NCBI GenBank assembly: GCA_947498415.1
Contig: CANMKB010000003.1
Location: forward strand, 248,001-312,000
Source: an uncultured Paracoccaceae bacterium
Lineage (GTDB): Bacteria; Pseudomonadota; Alphaproteobacteria; Rhodobacterales; Rhodobacteraceae
Direction: 5' to 3'
DNA length: 64,000 bases
Position 1 is the stretch's first letter; each line of letters begins with the position of its first letter. The notes under the pieces were generated by a model, which saw only the letters and a program-made list of their open reading frames with translations, had not been told where the DNA came from and did not search any database. Shown piece after piece: positions 25,624-35,295 of the stretch. A program made the translations under genes and the position numbers.

Positions 25624-25675
25624 GCAGATGGGAATAAATGGCTACAACTGTCGGCAAAGAATTTAGCCCATCTGC
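25624..25675. repeat. Long-loop inverted repeat upstream of the I78 gene
   Basis: GCAGATGGG (25624-25632) and CCCATCTGC (25667-25675) form a perfect 9-bp inverted repeat around 34 bases. Two TGCATAT copies follow at 25673 and 25690. It fills most of the 104-base gap before the I78 gene and may be an operator pair or a leader hairpin. Confidence 0.45.
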
Positions 25676-25711
25676 ATATATCCCCAATGTGCATATTTTT
25701 AAGGAGTGGCA

Positions 25712-26005
25712 ATGACCTATCGCTTTAAAAGCTGTGTCGTGATCGCGGGCCTCTGCCTGACCAGCGCCTGCATGGCCCAAGACAAAACACCCATTAACGA
25801 TACGCCCCCGTCAGAACTGGCCTGCGGTGATCGGTCTTGGGAGGGGCTTGTCGGTCAAGATGCAGAAGGATTGAACCATGGCATCCTACCAAAACGCACA
25901 CGGATCATCCGCCCGTTGTCGGCGATTACGATGGACCATTTGCCAAACCGTCTGAACCTTGTGACCGATGCAGAGGGCGTCATCACGCGCACCTATTGCG
26001 GCTAA
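25712..26005 (+). CDS. I78 family peptidase inhibitor-like protein
   Basis: A 97-residue exported protein. The signal ends LTSACMAQ, possibly a lipobox. The mature part has the I78 pattern: LACGDRSWEGLVGQ, then RIIRPLSAITMDHLPNRLNLVTDAEGVI and a final CG. Members inhibit serine proteases in fungi; bacterial copies are common, small and mostly untested. The ATG at 25712 is chosen because AAGGAG precedes it by six bases. It follows the sigma factor pair on the same strand and ends at a bidirectional terminator. Confidence 0.78.
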   Translation: MTYRFKSCVVIAGLCLTSACMAQDKTPINDTPPSELACGDRSWEGLVGQDAEGLNHGILPKRTRIIRPLSAITMDHLPNRLNLVTDAEGVITRTYCG

Positions 26006-26010
26006 CACAA

Positions 26011-26045
26011 ACAAAAAGAGCCGGGCGAAACCCGGCTCTTGGTTC
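26011..26045. terminator. Bidirectional terminator between I78 gene and topA
   Basis: AAGAGCCGGG (26016-26025) and CCCGGCTCTT (26031-26040) form a perfect 10-bp stem with a 5-base loop. The minus strand continues with TTTGTTTG, so it best serves topA. Confidence 0.88.
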
Positions 26046-26061
26046 TAAATGGAACGGTCCA

Positions 26062-28755
26062 TTATTCTTTCGCGGCAGCTTTCTTTTTCGGAGCTGCCTT
26101 TTTCTTTGCGGCGGTCTTTTTCGCGGGCGCTTTCTTTTTCTTTACGCCCTTGGCCGCAGCTTTTTCATTCACCAACTCAATCGCTTTTTCGACGGTCAAA
26201 TCTTTGGCTTCGATCTCTTTCGGGATCGTCGCGTTGACCTTCTCCCACTTCACGTAGGGGCCATAGCGGCCTTCCATGATGCTCATCTTGCCGCCATCTG
26301 GATGGTCACCCATCTCACGCAAAGCTTTGGCTGCACCGCCACGGCCCCGACCCGGGTTCGCCCGCTTTTCAGCAATCATCTCGACAGCATGGTTCATGCC
26401 AATGTCAAAAAGATCTTCGAAATTCTTGAGGTTTACATAGGTCGGCTTTTCAGCTTCCGGAGACTTATGCATGATGTAGGGGCCAAAACGGCCCAAGTTC
26501 GCAGACACTTGATTGCCTTCTGGGTGGTCGCCTACTTTGCGCGGCAGGCTTAGCAAACGCAGCGCTTTTTCCAGATCGACCTGCTCAGGAGACCAGCCAT
26601 CTAGATACTCACGGCCCTTTTTGGGCAGTGAAGTACGCTTAGGCTTTTTGTTTTCTGGCGTGACTTCGCCACGCTGTACATAAGGGCCAAAGCGGCCGTC
26701 CTTCAGCCAGATCTCATCGCCTTCGTCAGACCCAAGCAACTTATCATCGCCCTCGGAACCAGCGATAGTGCGGGTGTAGTTGCATTCCGGATAGTTGCCA
26801 CAGCCCACAAACCCGCCGGTGCGAGAGGTTTTCAGGTGCAGCTGGCCTGTCCCACATTTTGGGCAAACCCGTGGGTCCGTACCGTCTTCGCGTGGTGGGT
26901 ACAGCTGCGGAGCCAAAGCTTCGTCCAGCTTGGTGAGAACCTCAGCGACGCGCAGGTCGCTGGTTTCGGCGATGGCGGCAGAGAAGTCTTTCCAGAAATC
27001 GGTCAGAACAACTTTGTAATCCAGATCGCCTGCGGACACGTCATCCAAACTTGTTTCCAAATTCGCTGTAAACTCATAGCCAACGTATTTGCGGAAGAAG
27101 TTCATCAAAAAGATCGTAACGATCCGGCCTTTTTCTTCGGGGAACAGGCGGTTCTGATCTTTGCGCACATATTCGCGGTCTTGGATTGTGGTAATCACTG
27201 ACGCATAGGTGGATGGGCGGCCGATGCCCAGCTCTTCCATGCGTTTCACAAGCGTGGCTTCGGTATAGCGCGGTGGTGGCTGTGTATGGTGTTGCAAGGC
27301 CAGAACGCCTGCATTCTCAGACAAGATCGCCTCTTTGGCGCGATACATCGCACCGCTGTCGACAACAGAGCTTTGACCGGTGGCCTTTTCATACTGGGCC
27401 ATCATGCCCGCACCGCCAAAGACTGCTGGCTCGCCTTGCATGATCTGCGGCAGGCGCTTGTCGTCTTCGTCATCGCGCTGAACGTCGTCGCGGCCTTCTT
27501 CGTAAACCCGCAGAAAACCATCAAAGGTCACAACCTGACCATTGGCGCGTAGTTCCACCTGTCCGTCATCGCTGGCGATGTTCACCGTGGTGCGTTCCAG
27601 ACGTGCGCCTTCCATTTGGCAGGCGAGGGTCCGTTTCCAGATCAGATCATACAGTTTGCGCTGATCGTCTTCGGAAACTTTCAGCTGGCTTGCATCACGC
27701 GTCATTTCTGTTGGGCGGATACATTCGTGTGCTTCTTGGGCGTTTTTAGCTTTGTTTTTATAGATGCGCGGCTGGGCCGGCACATATTCAGCGCCGTACC
27801 GTTCGGTGATGGCATCACGCGCGGCGGCCACGGCCTCTGGGGCCATATCGATACCGTCGGTACGCATATATGTAATGTAGCCGGCTTCATACAAACGCTG
27901 CGCCGCGTTCATACATTGGCGGGCGCCCATGCCAAATTTTCGGCTGGCTTCCTGCTGCAACGTCGACGTCATAAATGGCGCTGATGGGTTGCGGTTGGCA
28001 GGCTTGGCTTCAACCGATTTTATTGAAAGGTTTCTTGAGGTTACAGCTTGAACTGCAAGTTCCGCAGTGGTGCTGTCTTTTAGGCTCATTTTGTCAAGCT
28101 TTTCGCCCGCCAAAATGGTCAGGCGCGCTTCAAAGTCTTTGCCGCGTGGCGTTTGAAGCAGGGCTTTGACAGACCAATACTCTTGGGCGTTAAACGCTTC
28201 GATCTCTTGCTCACGCTCAACGATCAAGCGCAGGCAAACCGATTGCACGCGCCCAGCAGAACGGGCGCCCGGCAGCTTACGCCACAGAACCGGCGACAGT
28301 TTAAAGCCCACAAGATAGTCAAGAGCACGGCGTGCCAGATAAGCCTCGACCAGCGGTTCATCCACCTGACGCGGGTTTTGCATCGCCTCGGTGACAGCGG
28401 TTTTTGTAATCGCGTTGAACACCACCCGAGACACAGGCGTGTCTTTTTTAATGGCGCGGCGTTTGCGTAAAGCTTCCTCAAGGTGCCAAGAAATCGCTTC
28501 TCCTTCGCGATCGGGGTCGGTCGCGAGGATCAGTGCGTTGTCTTCTTTTAAGGCATCGGCGATGGCTTTGACGTGGGGCCGAGACTTTGTGTCGACCTCC
28601 CAGGTCATGGCAAAGTCATTGTCCGTGTCCACAGATCCGTCTTTGGACGGCAGGTCGCGGATATGGCCGTATGAGGCAAGAACGGTGTAGTCAGAGCCCA
28701 AGTATTTATTGATGGTTTTCGCTTTCGCGGGGGACTCTACAACGACGACTGGCAT
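26062..28755 (-). CDS. topA: DNA topoisomerase I (TopA)
   Basis: A type IA topoisomerase of 897 residues that relaxes negative supercoils. The N-terminal Toprim domain starts VVVESPAKAKTINKYLG and has the DPDREGEAISWHL motif. The catalytic tyrosine is Tyr296 in YMRTDG. One zinc ribbon (CPKCG, then CGNYPEC) follows near residue 640. Further repeats contain GRFGPYV or GRYGPYV. The C-terminus is a Lys/Ala-rich tail of about 30 residues, which explains the repetitive tract at 26065-26160. GAGAGGAAA lies before the ATG. Confidence 0.97.
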   Translation of the reverse strand: MPVVVVESPAKAKTINKYLGSDYTVLASYGHIRDLPSKDGSVDTDNDFAMTWEVDTKSRPHVKAIADALKEDNALILATDPDREGEAISWHLEEALRKRRAIKKDTPVSRVVFNAITKTAVTEAMQNPRQVDEPLVEAYLARRALDYLVGFKLSPVLWRKLPGARSAGRVQSVCLRLIVEREQEIEAFNAQEYWSVKALLQTPRGKDFEARLTILAGEKLDKMSLKDSTTAELAVQAVTSRNLSIKSVEAKPANRNPSAPFMTSTLQQEASRKFGMGARQCMNAAQRLYEAGYITYMRTDGIDMAPEAVAAARDAITERYGAEYVPAQPRIYKNKAKNAQEAHECIRPTEMTRDASQLKVSEDDQRKLYDLIWKRTLACQMEGARLERTTVNIASDDGQVELRANGQVVTFDGFLRVYEEGRDDVQRDDEDDKRLPQIMQGEPAVFGGAGMMAQYEKATGQSSVVDSGAMYRAKEAILSENAGVLALQHHTQPPPRYTEATLVKRMEELGIGRPSTYASVITTIQDREYVRKDQNRLFPEEKGRIVTIFLMNFFRKYVGYEFTANLETSLDDVSAGDLDYKVVLTDFWKDFSAAIAETSDLRVAEVLTKLDEALAPQLYPPREDGTDPRVCPKCGTGQLHLKTSRTGGFVGCGNYPECNYTRTIAGSEGDDKLLGSDEGDEIWLKDGRFGPYVQRGEVTPENKKPKRTSLPKKGREYLDGWSPEQVDLEKALRLLSLPRKVGDHPEGNQVSANLGRFGPYIMHKSPEAEKPTYVNLKNFEDLFDIGMNHAVEMIAEKRANPGRGRGGAAKALREMGDHPDGGKMSIMEGRYGPYVKWEKVNATIPKEIEAKDLTVEKAIELVNEKAAAKGVKKKKAPAKKTAAKKKAAPKKKAAAKE

Positions 28756-28798
28756 TCAATTTCCTCTCGACTCATTCGGTCGGCCTTATGGCGGGCAA

Positions 28799-28827
28799 AA
28801 ATGTGTGTTGGAAGGGGAGAATGTCAA
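28799..28827 (-). promoter_or_regulatory. Possible topA promoter
   Basis: A perfect -35 hexamer TTGACA lies on the minus strand at 28827-28822, about 67 bases before the topA start. The -10 region 16-17 bases on (CACATT/ACATTT) is a weak match. Confidence 0.35.
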
Positions 28828-28885
28828 TGTTTAAGAAAAAGTCATCCGTAAATCGTGTGATCTTATCAATTTTGGACACATAAAA

Positions 28886-30019
28886 TCAGCACCGTGTCAG
28901 AAAACCCCCGGCTTGCCGGGTGATTTGGCCCCGCAGCTCTAAATCAGTCAGGACTGGGCTGATCAGGTGAGTCGGCCCAGAAATGTCGCGCATAAGTTGA
29001 TCTTCTGCGACGGGGCTGGGCCCAAGTTGATCTAATATTCTGCGATGGAGTTTTGATGTGTCGCAAAGGTTGCGCGATGCGGCATCTGTTTTTGGTTCTA
29101 GGGGCAGTTCGGGTTGTGTCGCATCGATTGGGCAAAGGGCCTCGATGACATCTTCAGCTTTGCGCACCAAGACGGCCCCGTCACGAATAAGCATATTGCA
29201 CCCGGATGCGCGGCTATCCAGCGGGTGGCCAGGCACGGCAAAGACGTCACGCCCTTGATCCAGCGCATTGCGTGCAGTGATTAACGATCCCGATTTCGCT
29301 GCCGCCTCTACGACGACAACCGCACGTGATAATCCAGAAATAATGCGATTGCGGGCGGGGAAGTGGCGGGCTTTCGGTTGCAGGCCCATCGGCTGTTCCG
29401 ACAAGATGAGACCTTGTTCAGAGATTTGTTTCGCCAGATGGCTGTTTTCAGCCGGGTAAATGTGATCAACACCACCGGCAAATACGGCGATGGTGCCAGT
29501 CTTTAGGGCCACCTTATGGCCCGCCGCATCCACACCACGCGCCAGGCCACTGGTGATCACATGGTTCGCCTTGCCCAGTTCGCCGGACAGACTTCGGGCC
29601 ATTCTGGTCCCGAGAGAGGACGCATTCCGCGCCCCAACCAATGCGATTTTTGATCGCTTTAGCAGTGATGTGTCACCAATTGCCCAGAGCACCGGTGGTG
29701 CATCTGCCAAATCCATCAAAGCGGCGGGGTAATTTTGATCCCCATAGCACAACAGATTTGCCCCATAAGAACGCGCGGCATTCAGTTCTGCCTGCACCAC
29801 GCGTTCCGGGCAGATTTCATAGTCATCTACCCCGGCATCCCTGGCAATCTTGGGGAGGATTGCCAGGGCCTTGGCCGCTGAACCATGTTCTTTCATCAAA
29901 CGATGAAACGTGGTCGGTCCGACACGACGCGAGCGCAAGAGACGAAGCCACAGAAAACACTCTTCCTCTGTGGTGGGTGGGAGTTGGGGGTGAGTGGAAG
30001 AAGTTTGACCAGAAGTCAT
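28886..30019 (-). CDS. dprA: DNA-processing protein DprA
   Basis: A 377-residue protein that loads RecA on incoming single-stranded DNA during transformation. It has the Rossmann-like DprA fold: IALVGARNASSLGTRMA, ITSGLARGVDAAGHKVAL, GGVDHIYPAENSHL, SEQPMG, FPARNRIISGLS and GSLITARNALDQGRDVFAVPG. The last 60 residues form a winged-helix domain (ILDQLGPSPVAEDQLMRDI). GGAG sits six bases before the ATG. A gene of this type is widespread and does not by itself show natural competence. Confidence 0.94.
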   Translation of the reverse strand: MTSGQTSSTHPQLPPTTEEECFLWLRLLRSRRVGPTTFHRLMKEHGSAAKALAILPKIARDAGVDDYEICPERVVQAELNAARSYGANLLCYGDQNYPAALMDLADAPPVLWAIGDTSLLKRSKIALVGARNASSLGTRMARSLSGELGKANHVITSGLARGVDAAGHKVALKTGTIAVFAGGVDHIYPAENSHLAKQISEQGLILSEQPMGLQPKARHFPARNRIISGLSRAVVVVEAAAKSGSLITARNALDQGRDVFAVPGHPLDSRASGCNMLIRDGAVLVRKAEDVIEALCPIDATQPELPLEPKTDAASRNLCDTSKLHRRILDQLGPSPVAEDQLMRDISGPTHLISPVLTDLELRGQITRQAGGFLTRC

Positions 30020-30131
30020 GAGTGGCTCCGCCTGCTTGCAGAATCACTTTTACGATGGGGTGGTTAATGGGCCGTAAAGCACAATCATCAAGCTGGCCCG
30101 GAACAACAATACCCCGGACCAGGCACATATA

Positions 30132-31553
30132 TTATGTCGCAGAACCGCCGACGGTGAGACCACCCATCAAGACGGTCGGTTGCCCGACACCAACCGGCAC
30201 CCATTGGCCGGCCTTGCCGCAGTTGCCCATGCCCGGGTCAAGTTTCATGTCGTTCCCAAGGGCGCGAATTTGCGTCATGGCTGTTGCGCCATCGCCAATC
30301 AGCGTTGCGCCTTTGACCGGTGCGCCCACTTTGCCGTTCTCAACGCGATAGGCCTCTGTGCAGGAGAACACGAATTTCCCATTGGTGATGTCGACCTGAC
30401 CGCCACCAAACCCGACAGCGTAAATCCCATCTTTCAACGAGGCGACCAGATCAGCCGGATTGCTGTCACCCCCTGCCATATAGGTATTGGTCATACGCGG
30501 CATCGGCGCATGGGCGTAGCTTTGGCGGCGTCCGTTACCGGTGGGTTCAACCCCCATCAGGCGTGCGTTTTGGCGATCTTGCATATAGCCAACCAGAATA
30601 CCGTCTTCGATAAGAGTGTTCTTCCCCGAAGGTGTGCCTTCGTCATCCACGGTCAATGACCCGCGACGATCGGCGATGGTGCCATCGTCAATCACTGTCA
30701 CACCTTTAGAGGCGACTTGCTCGCCAATGCGTCCCGAGAAATTAGAGCTGCCTTTGCGGTTGAAATCACCTTCAAGCCCGTGACCCACCGCTTCGTGTAA
30801 TAGAATGCCCGGCCAACCTGGCCCAAGCACCACTTCCATCTGCCCAGCCGGGGCAGGGACGGCCTCTAGGTTTACAAGGGCCACCCGCAGGGCTTCGCGC
30901 GCCTTTGCTTGCCATTGATCGGCCGCCATAAGCCCATCAAGGCCAACACGCCCACCGCCACCCGCGCTGCCACTTTCGCGACGACCGTCTTTTTCAACGA
31001 TGACCGAAACATTCAGGCTGGTCATTGGGCGTGTGTCGTGAATCAGCGTGCCATCTGGGCGCAGCAAGACGATTTCTTGCAAAGACGCCCCCATCGAGGC
31101 GCTGACCTGCACCACGCGCGGATCAAGATCGCGCATAAAAGCATCGATTTCGCGAAGTGTTTCAATTTTTACAGGAAAAGATGCGCCGGCAATTGGGTCG
31201 TCATCTGTATAAAGCCGCCGGTTGGTGGCCTTTGGACCAACAGCAATCGAGCCACCGCCATCGCCCACCGCCAAACGTGCAGTCGCAACGGCGCGTTGCA
31301 GCGCAGATTCGGAGATTTCGCTGGAATGCGCATAGCCTGCGACCTCACCAGTCACAGCGCGAAGGCCGAATCCCTCGGAGGCGTCGTAGCTTGCTGTTTT
31401 TACGCGACCGTCGTCGTAGACCAGCGATTCAGAGCGGCGACGCTCTAGAAAAAGCTCGCCATCTTCGGCCCCCGCGGTGGCTTTTTGCAACAGGGCAAGG
31501 GCCTGGCTTTCATCAAGTGCTGATCCAAATGGATCAAATTTTTCGTTTTTCAT
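30132..31553 (-). CDS. tldD: Metalloprotease TldD
   Basis: A 473-residue subunit of the TldD/TldE (PmbA) zinc protease, which cleaves unfolded or modified peptides. The zinc motif HEAVGH is in GILLHEAVGHGLEGDFNRKG. Other family marks are VIDDGTIADRRGSLTVDDEG, RMTNTYMAGGD and FSCTEAYRVENGKVG. The partner pmbA is not in the window. AGAGG lies about nine bases before the ATG. A perfect FNR box is 22 bases upstream of the start, between tldD and coxB. Confidence 0.95.
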   Translation of the reverse strand: MKNEKFDPFGSALDESQALALLQKATAGAEDGELFLERRRSESLVYDDGRVKTASYDASEGFGLRAVTGEVAGYAHSSEISESALQRAVATARLAVGDGGGSIAVGPKATNRRLYTDDDPIAGASFPVKIETLREIDAFMRDLDPRVVQVSASMGASLQEIVLLRPDGTLIHDTRPMTSLNVSVIVEKDGRRESGSAGGGGRVGLDGLMAADQWQAKAREALRVALVNLEAVPAPAGQMEVVLGPGWPGILLHEAVGHGLEGDFNRKGSSNFSGRIGEQVASKGVTVIDDGTIADRRGSLTVDDEGTPSGKNTLIEDGILVGYMQDRQNARLMGVEPTGNGRRQSYAHAPMPRMTNTYMAGGDSNPADLVASLKDGIYAVGFGGGQVDITNGKFVFSCTEAYRVENGKVGAPVKGATLIGDGATAMTQIRALGNDMKLDPGMGNCGKAGQWVPVGVGQPTVLMGGLTVGGSAT

Positions 31554-31575
31554 GCGCTGCTACCTCTGATTTTTT

Positions 31576-31589
31576 TTGATTTAAATCAA
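31576..31589. promoter_or_regulatory. Perfect FNR/FnrL box between tldD and coxB
   Basis: TTGATTTAAATCAA matches the FNR consensus TTGAT-N4-ATCAA exactly and is the centre of a 22-bp perfect palindrome (31572-31593) with T6 and A6 arms. It is 22 bases from the tldD start and 144 from the coxB start. A GCGTC-N5-GACGC dyad adjoins it at 31594-31608. Confidence 0.75.
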
Positions 31590-31733
31590 AAAAGCGTCTG
31601 TTTGACGCAAGCATATTCCTTTATCTGCGTTCCAGAATATGGTTCATAGCACCGACAAAACAACGGGATTCCGTCCGTAAGGCCGTTTTCCCCCCGTATA
31701 GACGACCAAATACGCAACCGATCAGGGTGACAC

Positions 31734-32645
31734 ATGCGAATTCTTTCGACCCTCATGGGACTCTGGGCAGCCTTTTCCGCCCTTCCGGCCATTGCCCAAG
31801 ACGCCGAGCATATCGGCAAACCTGTTGACCGCGGCCTGGGCTTCCAGCCATCCGCAACAGAGCTGATGCGTGAGATTACATCTCTGGACAACATGCTCAA
31901 CGTGATCATCTTTATCATCGTGGCATTTGTCGCGGCACTTCTGCTGATCTGCATTCTGCGCTACAATCGCAAAGCAAACCCAACACCTGCGAAGTTCTCT
32001 CACCACACTCCGGTCGAGATCGCATGGACTTTGGGCCCTATCCTGATTTTGATTTTCATCGGCGCGTTTTCTCTGCCGGTTTTGTTTAAGAACCAAGAGA
32101 TCCCAGAGGCCGAGCTGTACATCAAAGTGACAGGGCACCAGTGGTACTGGACATATGAATATCCAGAATCAGAACTGGAATTTGACAGCTACATGATCGG
32201 TCAGCCTGCCAGCATTGGCGAAGGCGACGAAAATGTAACGCCATACGTTCTTGATGATGAAATGCGCGCCAAGTTGGTTCGCGCAGGCTATAACGAAGAC
32301 GAGTTCCTGCTGGCGACTGACACACGTGTTGTTGTTCCAGTGGACACAACAGTTGTTATGGGCATTACCGCAGATGACGTGATCCACTCCTGGACCATCC
32401 CAGCCTTTGGCGTAAAGCAAGACGCTGTACCTGGCCGTTTGGCACAACTTTGGTTCAAAGCTGAAAAAGAAGGCGTCTTCTTTGGTCAGTGTTCAGAACT
32501 TTGTGGTAAAGACCATGCCTACATGCCGATCACTGTAGAAGTGGTTAGCAAAGAGGCCTACGCAGAATGGCTTGCAGCCGCGAAAGAAGAATTCGCAGCA
32601 ACTGGCACAGTTCCAACTGCGTTTGACGTGGCATCTGCTGAGTAA
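31734..32645 (+). CDS. coxB: Cytochrome c oxidase subunit II
   Basis: A 303-residue subunit II of the aa3-type oxidase (ctaC in Paracoccus nomenclature). It carries the CuA centre that takes electrons from cytochrome c. A signal peptide ends ALPAIAQ. Two membrane helices follow ([20 protein letters not shown] and [17 protein letters not shown]). The periplasmic domain has WYWTYEYPE and the CuA ligands in [16 protein letters not shown] (Cys253 and Cys257) plus the upstream HSW. Subunit I is not in the window. It begins the ctaC-ctaB-ctaG-ctaE operon. Confidence 0.97.
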   Translation: MRILSTLMGLWAAFSALPAIAQDAEHIGKPVDRGLGFQPSATELMREITSLDNMLNVIIFIIVAFVAALLLICILRYNRKANPTPAKFSHHTPVEIAWTLGPILILIFIGAFSLPVLFKNQEIPEAELYIKVTGHQWYWTYEYPESELEFDSYMIGQPASIGEGDENVTPYVLDDEMRAKLVRAGYNEDEFLLATDTRVVVPVDTTVVMGITADDVIHSWTIPAFGVKQDAVPGRLAQLWFKAEKEGVFFGQCSELCGKDHAYMPITVEVVSKEAYAEWLAAAKEEFAATGTVPTAFDVASAE

Positions 32646-32712
32646 GCCATATGGCTTGGGGCAGGGTGCCCCGCAAAATTGAAAAGACTTAAGGCGGGCC
32701 AGTCCCGCCTTA
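32644..32712 (+). repeat. Three successive hairpins between coxB and ctaB
   Basis: The 91-base gap holds a 14-bp palindrome AAGCCATATGGCTT at 32644-32657 (overlapping the coxB stop), GGGGCA-ggg-TGCCCC at 32658-32672, and TAAGGCGGG-N5-CCCGCCTTA at 32690-32712. None is followed by a T run. They may stabilise the coxB message or reduce read-through into ctaB. Confidence 0.6.
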
Positions 32713-32736
32713 TCGACTAAATGCACAGGACAGATC

Positions 32737-33675
32737 ATGAGCGACGCCAGCATCAATACGCAAGCGCAGCAAGGCGAGGCCTCTTTCGGGGATTACTTTG
32801 CGTTGCTTAAGCCACGTGTGATGTCTTTGGTCGTGTTTACGGCGGCGGTTGGCCTTTTGGCCGCGCCGGGTCATCTGCATCCGCTTGTGGCCTTTTGTGC
32901 CATTCTGTTTATCGCAGTCGGGGGCGGGGCCTCTGGTGCTTTGAACATGTGGTATGACTCTGACATCGATCAGATCATGACCCGTACTCAATCTCGCCCA
33001 ATCCCCTCTGGCAAAGTGACCCGCGAAGAGGCCTTTGCGATTGGTATCACCCTGTCCGTCATGGCCGTGATCATGCTGGGTCTTGCGACCAACTGGGTGG
33101 CGGCTGGCCTCTTGGCCTTTACGATTTTCTTTTACGTGGTGATCTACACCATGTGGCTCAAACGCTGGACCCCGCAGAACATTGTGATCGGCGGCGCGGC
33201 AGGCGCGTTCCCTCCGATGATCGGCTGGGCGGCTGTCACAGGTGGGATTTCCATCGAAAGCGTGCTGATGTTCACGCTGATCTTTATGTGGACCCCGCCG
33301 CACTTCTGGGCGCTGTGTCTGTTCATGAAATCTGACTACAAAGATGCCGGTGTGCCGATGCTGCACGTGACCCATGGCCGGGCCGTGACCCGCAACCACA
33401 TCCTTGTGTACACGCTGATCTTGGCTGCCATTGCCGTGGGCATGGCCTTTACGGCGGTGGGTGGTTTGATCTACCTAACCGTGGCCGTTGTGATGAACGC
33501 GATCTTTATTGTTGGTGCAGTTTCCATCTGGCGCCGCAGCGATGCGGATTGCGAAGCTGACAACCACAAACGCGAGAAAAGCTTTTTTGCTTTCTCACTG
33601 ATGTATCTTTTCTTGCATTTCGGCGCGATCCTCGCAGAAGCCGCACTTGCACCCTATGGATTGGGAGGCTGGTAA
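32737..33675 (+). CDS. ctaB: Protoheme IX farnesyltransferase (heme O synthase)
   Basis: A 312-residue UbiA-type membrane prenyltransferase that adds a farnesyl chain to heme B to make heme O, the precursor of heme A for the oxidase. The first Asp-rich motif is [19 protein letters not shown], and the second region includes [12 protein letters not shown]. About eight or nine membrane helices are visible. A heme A synthase gene is not in the window. AGGACAG precedes the ATG. It is followed directly by a small gene and ctaG. Confidence 0.96.
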   Translation: MSDASINTQAQQGEASFGDYFALLKPRVMSLVVFTAAVGLLAAPGHLHPLVAFCAILFIAVGGGASGALNMWYDSDIDQIMTRTQSRPIPSGKVTREEAFAIGITLSVMAVIMLGLATNWVAAGLLAFTIFFYVVIYTMWLKRWTPQNIVIGGAAGAFPPMIGWAAVTGGISIESVLMFTLIFMWTPPHFWALCLFMKSDYKDAGVPMLHVTHGRAVTRNHILVYTLILAAIAVGMAFTAVGGLIYLTVAVVMNAIFIVGAVSIWRRSDADCEADNHKREKSFFAFSLMYLFLHFGAILAEAALAPYGLGGW

Positions 33676-33676
33676 A

Positions 33677-33838
33677 ATGGGCTTTGGTCACGAACACGAA
33701 ATTCATAAACGTCGCTTTGGCCGTAATGTTGGCCTTGCTCTTGTGTTGGCTGCTTTTGTCGCATTGCTTATGGGCCTCACCATGGTGAAAATCTCCAACG
33801 GTGATCTTGCACCGCGCCCTGCACAGGAGAGCAATTGA
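33677..33838 (+). CDS. Small single-helix membrane protein between ctaB and ctaG (CoxF-like)
   Basis: A 53-residue protein ([17 protein letters not shown]...) with one membrane helix ([22 protein letters not shown]). The N-terminus is His-rich, with HEHEIHKRR. Small proteins in this position of alphaproteobacterial oxidase operons are sometimes called CoxF; their function is not settled, but an assembly role is inferred from position. The frame opens earlier inside ctaB; the ATG at 33677 directly after the ctaB stop is preferred. Its stop overlaps the ctaG start (TGATG). Confidence 0.7.
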   Translation: MGFGHEHEIHKRRFGRNVGLALVLAAFVALLMGLTMVKISNGDLAPRPAQESN

Positions 33839-34440
33839 TGGCGATGGATCCTAAATCCAAAACGGTTGTTAAGCTGGTGGGCGTCGTTGTGACGATGGGC
33901 GCTTTGGCTTGGGCATCTGTGCCGTTTTATGATTGGTTCTGCCGTGTCACTGGTTTTGGCGGCATCACCCAAGAGGCAAACGCCGGGTCTGATGTGATTC
34001 TGGATCGCACCATCAAAGTGGTGTTTGATGCCTCGAAAGAACGGGGCATGGCGTGGGAATTCACGCCGCAGCAACATGAAATGAAGATCAAGATCGGTGA
34101 AACCGGTCTGGCCTTTTACGAAGCCTACAACCCAACCGATCGCCCGATCGCAGGGCAGGCCAGCTATAATGTCGCCCCATATGAGGCGGGCGGCTTTTTT
34201 TCCAAGATCGATTGCTTCTGCTTTACCGAGCAGGTGCTGATGCCTGGGGAGCGGGTGGATATGCCTGTGACCTTCTTTGTTGACCCTGAAATCGTGGATG
34301 ACCGCGATGCCAAGTTCGTCAAAGAGATCACCCTGAGCTACACTTTTTATGAAATCGATCTACCCGAGCACATCGCTGCCTTGACCGAACCGGCCAAGCC
34401 AGTAGAAAATCAAGCAAACCAAACCTCCAACGAGGGATAA
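33838..34440 (+). CDS. ctaG: Cytochrome c oxidase assembly protein CtaG (Cox11 family)
   Basis: A 200-residue copper chaperone that helps insert CuB into subunit I. One N-terminal membrane helix ([26 protein letters not shown]) anchors a periplasmic domain. The copper-binding CFCF motif lies in [12 protein letters not shown], and [22 protein letters not shown] is a family segment. The start overlaps the preceding small gene by one base. coxC follows after 5 bases. Confidence 0.95.
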   Translation: MAMDPKSKTVVKLVGVVVTMGALAWASVPFYDWFCRVTGFGGITQEANAGSDVILDRTIKVVFDASKERGMAWEFTPQQHEMKIKIGETGLAFYEAYNPTDRPIAGQASYNVAPYEAGGFFSKIDCFCFTEQVLMPGERVDMPVTFFVDPEIVDDRDAKFVKEITLSYTFYEIDLPEHIAALTEPAKPVENQANQTSNEG

Positions 34441-34445
34441 GACAT

Positions 34446-35246
34446 ATGGCGCACGCTAAAAATCACGATTATCACATTCTAGCCCCATCTTGGTGGCCAT
34501 TCCTGGGTGCTGTGGGCGGCTTCTTCATGCTGTTTGGCGCAGTTCTCATGTTCCACGACAGCGGCCCATGGATGTTCCTGATCGGCCTTGCGGGCGTTCT
34601 ATACGTGATGTTCGGCTGGTGGGCTGACGTTGTGCGCGAAAGCCGCATCGGCGATCACACACCGGTTGTTCAGATTGGCCTGCGCTACGGCTTTATCCTG
34701 TTCATCATGTCCGAAGTTATGTTCTTTGCAGCGTGGTTCTGGAGCTTCTTTAAGCACGCGATGTACCCAATGGGTCCAGACAGCCCAATGATTGATGGTG
34801 TTTTCCCACCAGCGGGTATCGAGACATTTGACCCTTGGCACCTGCCACTGATCAACACCTTGATCCTGCTGTGCTCTGGCTGTGCTGCAACCTGGGCGCA
34901 CCACGCTCTGGCGCACGAAGATAACCGCGAAGACATGAAGTGGGGCTTGATCCTTGCTGTGGCTCTGGGTGTTCTGTTCACCATCTTCCAGATCTACGAA
35001 TATGGCCACGCGGCGTTTGGCTTCTCTGGCAACATCTACGGCGCGAACTTCTTTATGGCGACCGGCTTCCATGGCTTCCACGTGTTCATCGGTACAGTGT
35101 TCCTGCTGGTCTGCTTGATCCGTCTGCAGTTCGGCCACTTTACCAAAGAAAAGCACGTCGGTTTCGAAGCGGCAGCTTGGTACTGGCACTTTGTTGATGT
35201 GGTTTGGCTGTTCCTATTCGCAGCTGTTTACATCTGGGGCCAATAA
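34446..35246 (+). CDS. coxC: Cytochrome c oxidase subunit III
   Basis: A 266-residue integral membrane subunit (ctaE in Paracoccus) with seven predicted helices. Conserved parts are [19 protein letters not shown] at the N-terminus, the [14 protein letters not shown] segment, and [40 protein letters not shown] and [16 protein letters not shown] close the protein. It binds phospholipid and stabilises subunit I. It is the last oxidase subunit of the operon, before a hairpin and the SURF1 gene. Confidence 0.97.
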   Translation: MAHAKNHDYHILAPSWWPFLGAVGGFFMLFGAVLMFHDSGPWMFLIGLAGVLYVMFGWWADVVRESRIGDHTPVVQIGLRYGFILFIMSEVMFFAAWFWSFFKHAMYPMGPDSPMIDGVFPPAGIETFDPWHLPLINTLILLCSGCAATWAHHALAHEDNREDMKWGLILAVALGVLFTIFQIYEYGHAAFGFSGNIYGANFFMATGFHGFHVFIGTVFLLVCLIRLQFGHFTKEKHVGFEAAAWYWHFVDVVWLFLFAAVYIWGQ

Positions 35247-35295
35247 GGGTGCGACCGAAAGGTTGATCCTTGTGACCGAATACGATTAAAGCAAT

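Noticed and set aside
26065..26160. Repeated CTTTTTC-like tract
   Set aside because: It codes the Lys/Ala-rich tail of topoisomerase I.
28827..28883. Eighteen-codon open frame with a good ribosome binding site between topA and dprA
   Set aside because: The site and start coincide with the reverse of the TTGACA -35 hexamer proposed for topA, and the peptide has no recognisable features.
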